Of a stretch of DNA of 13,213 bases, positions 1-6,848 are shown one piece after another (position 1 is the stretch's first letter; each line of letters starts with the position of its first letter). A program made the translations under genes and the position numbers. Location of the stretch: positions 1-13,213 of the forward strand of contig DASTIS010000038.1 in assembly GCA_035717365.1 (NCBI GenBank), given 5' to 3'. A model generated the notes under the pieces. The model was not told where the DNA came from, did no database searches, and worked only from the letters and a program-made list of their open reading frames with translations. The DNA is from 66-474 sp035717365. GTDB lineage: Bacteria; Pseudomonadota; Gammaproteobacteria; Xanthomonadales; Rhodanobacteraceae.

Positions 1-879
1 GATCTCCGGACGCACGCCGGCCACCGAGTAGCTGACGAAGCGGGCGATCGGGGTGAGGCCGTATTCCTTGATGGCCGCTTCGCTGGCCAGCAGCACCGCG
101 CCGGCGCCGTCGGACATCTGCGAGGAATTACCGGCGGTGACGGTGCCGTCGCGGCGGAACACGGTGCGCAACTTGGCGAGCACTTCGGCGCTGGTGTCGC
201 GGCGCGGACCCTCGTCGTTTTCGATCACGCGGCGGTCTTCCTTCACCCCGCGCTTCCCCAGGTCGGGATAGCGGTCGTCGAGCGGGTAGGGTGCAATTTC
301 TTCCTTGAAGTTGCCGGCGTCCTGTGCCGCGATCGCGCGCTGGTGGCTGCGCAAGGCGAACGCGTCCTGTTCCTCGCGGCTGATCTTCCATTGCGTGGCA
401 ACGTTCTCGGCGGTGATACCCATGCCGTAGGCGATGCCGATGTTCTCGTCCTTGAAGATTTCGGGATTCATCACCGGGTGGAACCCCATCATCGGCACCA
501 TGCTCATCGACTCGGTGCCGCCCGCCAGTACGAGATCGGATTCACCCAGACGGATCGTGTTGGCCGCAATCGCGACCGATTGCAGGCCGGACGAGCAGAA
601 TCGGTTGATGGTCATGCCGGGGATGGAATCGGGCAGGCCCGCGAGCAGTGCGCCGATGCGCGCCACGTTCATGCCTTGCTCGGCTTCCGGCATTGCGCAG
701 CCGATCACCACGTCGCTGATGCGATTCACGTCGATGCCGGCGCATTCGTCCAGCGTCTCCCGCAGCACGTGGGCGAGCATGTCGTCCGGACGGGTGTGGC
801 GGAACACGCCTCGCGGCGCCTTGCCGACCGGGGTGCGCTTGACGGCGACGATGTAGGCGTCTTGTACCTGCTTGGTCAT
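1..879 (-). CDS. fadA: Acetyl-CoA C-acyltransferase (thiolase, FadA type), 3' end outside window
   Basis: This is the last enzyme of the beta-oxidation spiral: it cleaves 3-ketoacyl-CoA with CoA to give acetyl-CoA and a shortened acyl-CoA, in the cytoplasm. The 293 visible residues are the N-terminal thiolase domain and the start of the second domain. The acyl-accepting nucleophile is Cys95 in NRFCSSG, followed by the family motif LAGGTESMS. The C-terminal part, with the GxH and CxG active-site motifs, lies beyond the left edge. The ATG at 877-879 opens MTKQVQDAYIVAVKRTPVGK, a normal thiolase N-terminus, and a purine-rich AGAGA lies just upstream. It follows fadN by 118 bp in the same direction, so the two probably share a transcript and supply the trifunctional activities together. 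The enzyme class is certain. The symbol rests on the fadN neighbour, because acetoacetyl-CoA thiolases look similar at this end. Confidence 0.93.
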   Translation of the reverse strand, partial: MTKQVQDAYIVAVKRTPVGKAPRGVFRHTRPDDMLAHVLRETLDECAGIDVNRISDVVIGCAMPEAEQGMNVARIGALLAGLPDSIPGMTINRFCSSGLQSVAIAANTIRLGESDLVLAGGTESMSMVPMMGFHPVMNPEIFKDENIGIAYGMGITAENVATQWKISREEQDAFALRSHQRAIAAQDAGNFKEEIAPYPLDDRYPDLGKRGVKEDRRVIENDEGPRRDTSAEVLAKLRTVFRRDGTVTAGNSSQMSDGAGAVLLASEAAIKEYGLTPIARFVSYSVAGVRPEI

Positions 880-895
880 GGTGATTTCTCTTTGT

Positions 896-923
896 CGTCA
901 TTCCCGCGAAAGCGGGAATCCAG
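896..923. repeat. dRS3-like dispersed hairpin repeat in the fadN-fadA gap
   Basis: The core ATTCCCGCGAAAGCGGGAAT (900-919) is an inverted repeat of the form ATTCCC-N8-GGGAAT, with CGTC before it and CCAG after it. The same 22 bp (896-917) recur inverted at 3591-3612, so this is a dispersed element and not a gene-specific terminator. The form matches the dRS3-type short repeat of Neisseria, and similar copies occur in many proteobacteria. It lies just ahead of the fadA ribosome-binding region, where the RNA hairpin could affect message decay or fadA translation. Confidence 0.8.
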
Positions 924-958
924 TGTCTTTTGCTCGTGAGAATGGACCCCGTGTCATC

Positions 959-1000
959 GGCCATCCATGGCCTGCACGGGGTGAGTACATCCTGTACTCA
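959..1000. repeat. Double palindrome at the fadN 3' end
   Basis: Two inverted repeats lie 9 nt apart. The first is ggccat-cc-atggcc (959-972). The second is tgagtac-atcct-gtactca (982-1000), a perfect 7-bp stem with a 5-nt loop. The outer three bases of the second stem (998-1000, TGA on the minus strand) are the fadN stop codon. On the minus strand both palindromes contain GGATG at the centre. They may form a 3' hairpin that protects or ends the fadN message. No T-tract follows on the minus strand, so this is not a standard intrinsic terminator. Confidence 0.65.
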
Positions 1001-3367
1001 ATTCCTCAGCGGTTTGCCGGTGGTCATGGTGTGCCCGATGCGCGTCTGGGTCTTGTCCATTTGCGCCAGTTCCATGAAGTGGTGGCGTTCCAGATCGAGC
1101 AGCCATTGCGCATCGACCGTGCTGCCGCGTTCGATGTTGCCGCCGCACAAGGTGTCAGCGATGCGCGAAGCAATTTCCATGTCGTGTCCGGAAATGAAGT
1201 GACCGGCCAGCATGTTGACGAGTTGCGCCTTGATGGTGGCGGTGCCGACGTCGCCGGCGACGTGCGTGGCCTGCGGCAATGGCGGACGCCAGCCGGATTC
1301 GGCCAGCGAAGACGCGACGTTCTTCGCGACGTACAAAAGCTCGTTGGCATTGAAAACCACCACGTCGGTTTCGCGCAGCAGGCCGAACTGTTTGGCTTCG
1401 AGCGCGCTGCCCGACGCCTTGGCCATCGCGACGGTTTCGAAATATCGTTTGACCTGGTCGAACGGATCGTCGGTGGACGACGCGCGCGAGCAACGTTCGG
1501 CGATCTCCTTCAGCCCACCTCCGGCAGGAAGCAAACCCACGCCGGCTTCGACCAGGCCGATGTAGCTTTCCAGTGCGGCGACCGTGCGCGCGGTGTGCAT
1601 CTGCAATTCGCAGCCGCCGCCGAGGCACAGCCCGCGCACCGCGGCGATGGTCGGCACCAGTGCGTGCTGGACGCGCAGCGTGGTTTGCTGGAAGTTCGCG
1701 ATCATCGCTTCCAGTTGCGAAACCTTGCCTTCCTTCAGCAGTCCCAGCACACCTTTCAGGTTGGCGCCGGCCGAGAACACCGGGCCGGATTGCCACACCA
1801 CCAGAGCCTTCAGTTTTTCCTCGGCCAGCTTGACGGCGTGCCGGATGCCGTCCAGCACCGCATCGTCGAAGGTGCACATCTTGGTCTTGAAGCTGACGAT
1901 GCCGACATCGTCGCCACCCAGCGTCCACAGCCGGATGCCGTCGTTTTCCCACACGATCGTGCCGTTGTCGAACTTCTCGCCGATCAGCGGGTCGGGGAAC
2001 AACTGGCGCTTGTAAACCGGCGCCGAGGAACGCGGAGTGTCCTTCTTCTCGCGTGGCGAGTACGAGCCATCGGCATGATGCACGCCCTTCCGTCCATCGG
2101 TCACCCAGGCGGGCAAAGGCGCCGTGCTCATGGCCTTGCCTGCGGCAATGTCTTCGGCAATCGCCTTCGCGATCGTTTGCCAGTCGGCGGCCTGCCAAGT
2201 TTCGAACGGCCCGAGTTTCCAGCCGTAGCCCCAGCGGATTGCGAAGTCCACGTCGCGCGCGGTTTCGGCGATGCCCTCGAGGTGGTACGCGGTGTAATGG
2301 AACAGGTCGCGGAAGCACGCCCACAGGAATTGAGCTTGCGGATCGCTTGATGCACGCAATTTGGCAAACTTCTCGGCGGGATTCTTGATGGCGAGAATCG
2401 CGGCGACCTCATCCGAAGCCTTCTGCGCCGACGCGCGGTAATCCCGCTTCGCGAGATCCAAGACCTGGATTTCCTTGCCGGCCTTGCGATAGAAGCCCGC
2501 GCCGACTTTCGCGCCCAACGCGCCTTTTTCGATCAATGCCGACAACCACGCCGGTGACTTGAAATGTTCGTGCCAGGGGTCGTCGGGCAGGGTGTCGGCC
2601 ATGGTCTTGATGACGTGCGCCATCGTGTCGAGACCGACGACGTCGGCGGTGCGGTAGGTCGCCGATTTCGGGCGGCCGATCGCGGGGCCGGTCAGCGCAT
2701 CCACCACGTCGAAGCCGAGCTCGAATTGCGTGGTGTGGTGCATGGTCGACAACATCGAGAACACGCCGATCCGGTTGCCGATGAAGTTCGGTGTGTCTTT
2801 CGCGAACACCACGCCCTTGCCGAGCGCGGACGTGAGGAACGCTTCCAGACCTTCGAGCAGCCTGCGGTCGGTGGCCTTGCCCGGGATCACCTCGACCAGG
2901 TGCATGTAACGCGGTGGATTGAAGAAATGGACGCCCAGGAAACGATGACGCAGGTTTTCCGGCAATGCTTTGGCAAGCTGGTTGATCGACAGGCCCGAGG
3001 TGTTGCTGGCGAGGATCGCGTGCCCGGGAATGTGCGCGGCGACTTTCCTGTAGAGGTCCAGCTTCCAGTCCATGCGTTCGGCGATCGCCTCGATCAGCAG
3101 GTCGCAGTCCTTCAACAACGCGAGGTTTTCGTCGTAATCGGCCGGTGTGATCATAGTGGCGAGATCCTTCACCGCCAGCGGTGCGGGCGACATCTTGCCG
3201 AGATGCTGGATCGCCTTGATGGCGATTCCGTTCTTGGGTCCGTCCTTGGCGGCGAGATCGAACAGGACGGTTTCAATGCCGGCGTTGGTGAGATGGGCGG
3301 CAATCTGCGCGCCCATCACGCCGGCGCCCAGCACGGCGGCTTTGCGAATGCGAAGGGTTTCAGACAT
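998..3367 (-). CDS. fadN: 3-hydroxyacyl-CoA dehydrogenase / enoyl-CoA hydratase, FadN type
   Basis: This bifunctional beta-oxidation enzyme hydrates trans-2-enoyl-CoA and oxidises the resulting 3-hydroxyacyl-CoA with NAD+, in the cytoplasm. It has 789 residues. The Rossmann dehydrogenase domain comes first, with GAGVMG at 14-19 and the catalytic pair His147 (GVHFFNP) and Glu159 (HLVEV). A 3HCDH C-terminal region follows to about residue 400. The crotonase domain is last (about 480-680), with oxyanion-hole motifs FSAGANLK (531-538) and GLCLGGGCE and both catalytic glutamates, Glu587 and Glu607. This order is the reverse of E. coli FadB and matches B. subtilis FadN, from memory of that family. 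The ATG at 3365-3367 is preceded by GGAG five bases away. An in-frame extension to 3439 runs into repeat DNA and was rejected. It lies between psrA and fadA in one direction. The symbol is by domain order; many annotations say fadB. Confidence 0.92.
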   Translation of the reverse strand: MSETLRIRKAAVLGAGVMGAQIAAHLTNAGIETVLFDLAAKDGPKNGIAIKAIQHLGKMSPAPLAVKDLATMITPADYDENLALLKDCDLLIEAIAERMDWKLDLYRKVAAHIPGHAILASNTSGLSINQLAKALPENLRHRFLGVHFFNPPRYMHLVEVIPGKATDRRLLEGLEAFLTSALGKGVVFAKDTPNFIGNRIGVFSMLSTMHHTTQFELGFDVVDALTGPAIGRPKSATYRTADVVGLDTMAHVIKTMADTLPDDPWHEHFKSPAWLSALIEKGALGAKVGAGFYRKAGKEIQVLDLAKRDYRASAQKASDEVAAILAIKNPAEKFAKLRASSDPQAQFLWACFRDLFHYTAYHLEGIAETARDVDFAIRWGYGWKLGPFETWQAADWQTIAKAIAEDIAAGKAMSTAPLPAWVTDGRKGVHHADGSYSPREKKDTPRSSAPVYKRQLFPDPLIGEKFDNGTIVWENDGIRLWTLGGDDVGIVSFKTKMCTFDDAVLDGIRHAVKLAEEKLKALVVWQSGPVFSAGANLKGVLGLLKEGKVSQLEAMIANFQQTTLRVQHALVPTIAAVRGLCLGGGCELQMHTARTVAALESYIGLVEAGVGLLPAGGGLKEIAERCSRASSTDDPFDQVKRYFETVAMAKASGSALEAKQFGLLRETDVVVFNANELLYVAKNVASSLAESGWRPPLPQATHVAGDVGTATIKAQLVNMLAGHFISGHDMEIASRIADTLCGGNIERGSTVDAQWLLDLERHHFMELAQMDKTQTRIGHTMTTGKPLRN

Positions 3368-3433
3368 GAAAACTCCGGGAGCGATCAGTGAATGGTGTGA
3401 CGGAACATTGGTGGTGCGATCTCTGATTCTGCT

Positions 3434-3612
3434 CGTCATCCCGGAATCGCGAAGCGATATCCGGGATCCAGCGCCTCTCTATCCATGTCGGGAAGTTGCG
3501 AAAAGGGCACTGGATTACGCGCGGCTCCTGCCGCGCGCCTTTCAGGCCAGCGGCTTCGCCGTAGTTCGCTTCGGCATCCTGCCTCCGCAGTCCCGCTTTC
3601 GCGGGAATGACG
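3434..3612. repeat. Composite REP-like element between psrA and fadN
   Basis: The element begins with CGTCAT and ends with its complement ATGACG. The left part (3434-3471) folds as an interrupted hairpin: atcccgga and tccgggat enclose a second stem, atcgc-gaa-gcgat. The right part (3591-3612) is an inverted 22-bp copy of the dRS3-like repeat at 896-917. The middle holds another GC stem, gcgcggc-tcct-gccgcgc. There is no credible reading frame: the 86-codon minus frame across it is a repeat translation. It fills most of the 267-bp gap and lies inside any psrA-fadN read-through transcript. Confidence 0.7.
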
Positions 3613-3634
3613 ACAATCAAGTAGTGCGGACCTT

Positions 3635-4255
3635 CTACGCACGCAGGCCCGCCGCGGTGAAATGGATCAAATGTCTGGCCATCTGCTCGCGGTGCTCGCG
3701 TTCGCTCTCGCCGGTGCGCCGCTGGATCATTCCGAAGTCAGCCATGGCGTAGGTCAGCGCGCCGACCGCGATGTCCAGCCGCCAATACAGTTCCTCCCTG
3801 TCGAGCTGGGGCAGCAATTGCGCGAACGCGGCCGCAAAATCCTTGAGCACGTACCCGTAGTTTTCCGACAGGAACTTGCGCAGGTGGCCGTTGTGTTCCG
3901 CGAACGCCCGCGCCAGGACCCGCATGAACACCGAGCCGCCCTTGCGGTCCAGCGACAGTTCCAGCGCGGGGCTGATGAAGGCATCCAGCACCGATTCGAG
4001 CGTGGTCTGGCCGGCAGCGGATGTTTCGGCCAGCCGCTCGAGGCGACGCCGGCTGAGCTCGTCCAGTCGCCGGCGAAAGACTTCCTCGATCAGGTTGTCC
4101 TTGGAGCCGAAGTGGTAGTTGACCGCGGCCAGATTGACACTGGCCGCGGCGGTCACCTGGCGCAGGGAGGCTCCGGCGAAGCCGTGTTCGGCAAACAGCG
4201 CCTCCGCCGCGCCGAGGATCCGCTGCTTGGTGGAGAATTGCGGATTGCCTTGCAT
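3635..4255 (-). CDS. psrA: TetR-family fatty-acid-responsive repressor, PsrA-like
   Basis: This is a DNA-binding repressor, 206 residues. The helix-turn-helix is near 31-53, with SLRQVTAAASVNLAAVNYHFGSKDNLIEEVF, split here as SLRQVT, VNLAAVNYHFGSK and LIEEVF. Those blocks, and FMRVLARAF, GHLRKFL, LYWRLDI and HFTAAGLRA further on, match remembered Pseudomonas PsrA closely. PsrA senses long-chain acyl ligands, represses itself and fadBA genes, and in Pseudomonas also affects rpoS. The ATG at 4253-4255 was chosen over an in-frame TTG at 4271-4273 because the TTG sits inside the operator and almost at the predicted transcript start; from the ATG the leader is about 22 nt. No strong ribosome-binding site is visible. 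It is divergent from ndk and upstream of fadN and fadA. The fatty-acid role is supported by family, operator and neighbours together. Confidence 0.88.
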   Translation of the reverse strand: MQGNPQFSTKQRILGAAEALFAEHGFAGASLRQVTAAASVNLAAVNYHFGSKDNLIEEVFRRRLDELSRRRLERLAETSAAGQTTLESVLDAFISPALELSLDRKGGSVFMRVLARAFAEHNGHLRKFLSENYGYVLKDFAAAFAQLLPQLDREELYWRLDIAVGALTYAMADFGMIQRRTGESEREHREQMARHLIHFTAAGLRA

Positions 4256-4270
4256 GCCGGGTATCCGTTT

Positions 4271-4284
4271 CAAACAGGCGTTTG
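4271..4284. promoter_or_regulatory. PsrA-type operator in front of psrA
   Basis: The sequence CAAAC-AGGC-GTTTG is a 5-bp inverted repeat with a 4-bp spacer. It fits the PsrA site known from Pseudomonas, (G/C)AAAC-N2-4-GTTT(G/C). It starts at the base next to the psrA -10 box and covers the predicted transcription start, so a bound dimer would block initiation. It is the only such box noticed in this part of the window; none was seen in front of fadN. Confidence 0.75.
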
Positions 4285-4313
4285 AGTCTAGGCTGAACGG
4301 GACCGGGGGTCAA
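4285..4313 (-). promoter_or_regulatory. sigma70-like promoter for psrA
   Basis: On the minus strand TTGACC (4308-4313) and TAGACT (4285-4290) are separated by exactly 17 bp. That is five of six consensus bases at -35 and four of six at -10. The predicted start, near 4278, falls inside the PsrA-type operator and leaves a leader of about 22 nt before the ATG at 4255. It is the best promoter match in the window. Confidence 0.7.
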
Positions 4314-4330
4314 TCGGCCAGGGGCGCGCA

Positions 4331-4359
4331 TGGCCAAGCGGCCCGCATTGGGCTAGAAT
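4331..4359 (+). promoter_or_regulatory. Candidate promoter for ndk
   Basis: TAGAAT (4354-4359) is a good -10 box, and TGGCCA (4331-4336), 17 bp upstream, matches four of six -35 bases. The -35 lies in an inverted repeat, ggcca (4316-4320) and tggcc (4331-4335), whose role is unknown. The implied ndk leader is about 110 nt long. Confidence 0.5.
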
Positions 4360-4372
4360 CTTTCCTTCTTTT

Positions 4373-4417
4373 GTGAGCTAACCCCTCATTCGTGCGGAGT
4401 TTTCAGGATAAGCTCAC
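4373..4417 (+). other. Possible long-loop stem in the ndk leader
   Basis: gtgagct (4373-4379) pairs with agctcac (4411-4417) around a 31-nt loop, shortly after the predicted ndk transcript start. A run of seven T follows at 4443-4449, but no strong GC hairpin stands directly before it. The leader may be structured. It matches no riboswitch class recognised here. Confidence 0.25.
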
Positions 4418-4476
4418 GAGTCCGGATGGGCGTCGTGCGCTCTTTTTTTACCCTTTTCCGATCAGTCGAGGAATCC

Positions 4477-4902
4477 ATGGCGCTGGAGCGCACCCTTTCC
4501 ATCATCAAACCGGACGCGGTCGCGAAGAACGCAATCGGTCAGATTTATGCACGTTTCGAACAGGCTGGTTTGAAAATCGTCGCCGCAAAGATGAAGCATC
4601 TTTCGCGCGGCGAAGCGGAGGGATTCTACGCAGTGCACCGCGAGCGCCCCTTCTTCAAACCGCTGGTCGAATTCATGATGTCGGGTCCGTCGATGATCCA
4701 GGTGCTCGAAGGCGATGGCGCGATCGCGAAGAACCGCGAGTTGATGGGTGCCACCAATCCGAAGGACGCGGCGTCCGGAACCATCCGCGCGGATTTCGCA
4801 CACAGCATCGAGGCGAACGCCGTGCATGGTTCGGATGGTCCCGACACCGCGCGTTTCGAGATCGGATATTTTTTCGCCGCGACGGAACTTTGTAGTCGGT
4901 AG
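4477..4902 (+). CDS. ndk: Nucleoside diphosphate kinase
   Basis: It transfers the gamma phosphate of ATP to other nucleoside diphosphates through a phosphohistidine, keeping NTP and dNTP pools balanced in the cytoplasm. It has 141 residues, the normal length for bacterial Ndk. The N-terminus MALERTLSIIKPDAV is typical. The phosphorylated histidine is His117 in NAVHGSDG, and the nucleotide-binding lysine is Lys11 (IIKPDAV). The ATG at 4477-4479 has GAGGA four bases upstream. An in-frame ATG at 4426 would add 17 unrelated residues and was rejected. rlmN begins 16 bp after the stop, so ndk probably leads a ndk-rlmN-pilF-rodZ transcript, as in related bacteria. Confidence 0.97.
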   Translation: MALERTLSIIKPDAVAKNAIGQIYARFEQAGLKIVAAKMKHLSRGEAEGFYAVHRERPFFKPLVEFMMSGPSMIQVLEGDGAIAKNRELMGATNPKDAASGTIRADFAHSIEANAVHGSDGPDTARFEIGYFFAATELCSR

Positions 4903-4918
4903 CAAGTTGGGGAACAGC

Positions 4919-6049
4919 ATGGCCGACCTGGCCCGTGCCAATCTGCTGGATTTCGATCGCGATGGACTGCGCAACTTCTTCGCCGAACTGGGCGAGAAGC
5001 CATGGCGCGCCGATCAGGTGATGAAGTGGATCTACCACCGCCTCGAAAGCGACTTCGGGGCGATGACCGATCTCGGCAAGTCCCTGCGCGAAAAACTGCC
5101 GGAAGTTGCCGTGGTCGCGCCGCCGAAAGCCTTGCTGGACAAGGCGTCCAGCGATGGCACCCGCAAATGGCTGCTGGGCATGGATGCCGGCAACGCGGTC
5201 GAGACCGTCTATATTCCGGAACCCACCCGCGGCACGCTGTGCGTGTCCTCGCAGATCGGCTGTGGACTCAATTGCAGTTTCTGCTCCACCGGCACGCAAG
5301 GATTCAATCGCAACCTCGCGGCGTCGGAAATCATCGGACAGGTGTGGCACGCCGCCAGGCAACTCGGCAACGTTACGCATCAGCAACGCCGCATCACCAA
5401 CGTGGTGATGATGGGCATGGGCGAGCCGTTGCTGAATTTCGACAACGTCGTCAAGGCGATGAGCCTGATGCGCGACGACCTGGGTTTCGGCCTTGCCTCG
5501 AAGCGCGTGACGCTTTCGACCGCCGGCGTGGTGCCGATGATCGACAAGCTCGGCGAAGTCGCCGATGTGTCGCTGGCGGTGTCGCTGCACGCACCCAACG
5601 ATGAACTCCGCACGCAACTGGTTCCGCTCAACAAGCGCTGGCCGATCGCGCAGTTGCTGGATGCGTGCGCGCGCTACGCCGCGCGACGCCCGCGCACGAC
5701 CATCACGTTCGAATACACCTTGATGCGTGGCGTCAACGACACGTCCGTGCTGGCGAAGCAGTTGGTCAAGCTGATGCGGCGGCTGCCGGCCAAGGTGAAC
5801 CTGATCCCGTTCAATCCGTTCCCCGGCACGCAATATGAGCGTTCGGACGCAACGGTCATCCGCGATTTCCAGACCATCCTGTTGAATGCCGGCGTGCAGG
5901 CAATGGTGCGCCGCACCCGCGGCGAGGACATCGATGCAGCGTGCGGGCAACTCAAGGGACGGGTGGCGGATCGCACCCGCCGCCACGCCGAATTCCAGCG
6001 CCGCATCGAAGCGGCACAATCGACCGAGGCACAAGCCGATGCAGCGTAA
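4919..6049 (+). CDS. rlmN: Dual-specificity RNA methyltransferase RlmN (23S rRNA A2503 / tRNA A37)
   Basis: This radical SAM enzyme makes 2-methyladenosine at 23S rRNA A2503 and tRNA A37, which supports translational fidelity. It has 376 residues. The 4Fe-4S cluster cysteines are Cys115, Cys119 and Cys122 (CGLNCSFC). The SAM-binding GEP motif is at 168-170 (MGMGEP). Cys342 (DIDAACGQL) corresponds to the methyl-carrying cysteine of the E. coli enzyme, and Cys108 (GTLCVSS) is also conserved. Both mechanistic cysteines are present, so it should be active. The start at 4919-4921 follows GGGGA at a normal distance; the frame stays open upstream to 4748, inside ndk, and that part is not family sequence. 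The end overlaps pilF by 11 bases. Confidence 0.97.
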   Translation: MADLARANLLDFDRDGLRNFFAELGEKPWRADQVMKWIYHRLESDFGAMTDLGKSLREKLPEVAVVAPPKALLDKASSDGTRKWLLGMDAGNAVETVYIPEPTRGTLCVSSQIGCGLNCSFCSTGTQGFNRNLAASEIIGQVWHAARQLGNVTHQQRRITNVVMMGMGEPLLNFDNVVKAMSLMRDDLGFGLASKRVTLSTAGVVPMIDKLGEVADVSLAVSLHAPNDELRTQLVPLNKRWPIAQLLDACARYAARRPRTTITFEYTLMRGVNDTSVLAKQLVKLMRRLPAKVNLIPFNPFPGTQYERSDATVIRDFQTILLNAGVQAMVRRTRGEDIDAACGQLKGRVADRTRRHAEFQRRIEAAQSTEAQADAA

Positions 6050-6848
6050 GTCGTACTCCGTCGTGGCGGTGATGGCGATCGCGCTGGGTCTGGCGGCGTG
6101 CAGGCACGACCCGGAAATCATCAAATACCCGACGCCGATGACCAACCTCGAGAACGCGCCCCGGGACAGCGGCAAGCAGGAGAAGCAGTCGGCCGCGCAG
6201 ACGCACACCCAGCTCGCCGCGGCTTACATGAGGCGCAACGACCTGAAGGAGGCCCAGACCGCGCTGAACAAGGCGTTGAGTTTCGACGACCAATACATCC
6301 CCGCGCACACGATGCTCGCGATCCTGGATTGGCGCATCGGGCGGCTGCAGGATGCGGACAAGGAATTTCGCGCCGCCATCGCGATCGATCCCAGCAACGG
6401 CGACACCAACAACAACTACGGCAAGTTTCTCTGCGAGCAGGGCAAGCAGCAGCAGGCCATGGATTATTTCAAGCGTGCGTTGGCCGATCCGTTCTACAAG
6501 ACCCCGGTGGTGGGCAACACCAACGCCGGTGCATGCCTGCTGAAGGGAGGCGACTATGCGGGCGCCGCAACCTATTTGAACAAGGCCCTGCAAATCGATC
6601 CGAACTACGGGGAGGCCCTGCAGGCTATGGCGCAACTCGACTATCGAAAGGGCGATGCCTTCGCTGCGCGCGGCTACCTGCAGCGCTTCGAATCCGCCGG
6701 CCAGGCTACTCCCGAGTCCCTGTTGCTCGGCTACCAGATCGCCACCCGTCTTGGTGACAAGGAGACCGCCGCCAATTATTCCAATCGCCTGCAGGATCAG
6801 TTCCCGAATTCCGCACAGGCGCAATCGCTAAATGGTTCCAGCCCATGA
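6039..6848 (+). CDS. pilF: Type IV pilus biogenesis/stability lipoprotein PilF (PilW), TPR protein
   Basis: PilF is the outer-membrane pilotin that helps the PilQ secretin to insert and assemble for type IV pili. It has 269 residues. The N-terminus has a short basic stretch, a hydrophobic core and the lipobox LAAC, with Cys21 as the lipidated residue; Arg22 follows, so there is no Asp+2 retention signal and outer-membrane targeting is likely. The rest is helical TPR repeats from about 52 to 265, with typical units such as GRLQDADKEFRAAIAIDP and GDYAGAATYLNKALQIDP. The ATG at 6039-6041 lies inside the rlmN end, and its stop overlaps the rodZ start as ATGA, so translation is probably coupled. 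Its place between rlmN and rodZ matches Pseudomonas and xanthomonads, from memory. Confidence 0.92.
   Translation: MQRKSYSVVAVMAIALGLAACRHDPEIIKYPTPMTNLENAPRDSGKQEKQSAAQTHTQLAAAYMRRNDLKEAQTALNKALSFDDQYIPAHTMLAILDWRIGRLQDADKEFRAAIAIDPSNGDTNNNYGKFLCEQGKQQQAMDYFKRALADPFYKTPVVGNTNAGACLLKGGDYAGAATYLNKALQIDPNYGEALQAMAQLDYRKGDAFAARGYLQRFESAGQATPESLLLGYQIATRLGDKETAANYSNRLQDQFPNSAQAQSLNGSSP

Noticed and set aside
872..2350. Long plus-strand frame (492 codons) and other frames opposite fadN
   Set aside because: It is antisense to fadN, reads as low-complexity His/Arg/Val-rich sequence with no family pattern, and is a by-product of high GC codon use.
3360..3620. Small minus-strand frame between psrA and fadN
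   Set aside because: Its N-terminus (VIPAKAG) is the usual translation of this class of dispersed repeat; the frame crosses the composite element.
3662..4285. Plus-strand frame of 207 codons opposite psrA
   Set aside because: The minus strand encodes a clear TetR/PsrA protein; the opposite frame shows no family motif.
4441..4450. T-run before ndk as an intrinsic terminator
   Set aside because: There is no stable GC hairpin immediately upstream, and it lies between the candidate promoter and the gene.
4426..4476. Upstream ATG as ndk start
   Set aside because: The 17 extra residues are not part of the family and the ATG at 4477 has a good ribosome-binding site.
4673..6208. Minus-strand frame of 511 codons across ndk, rlmN and pilF
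   Set aside because: It is antisense to three well-recognised genes and rich in His/Arg/Gln without any domain.
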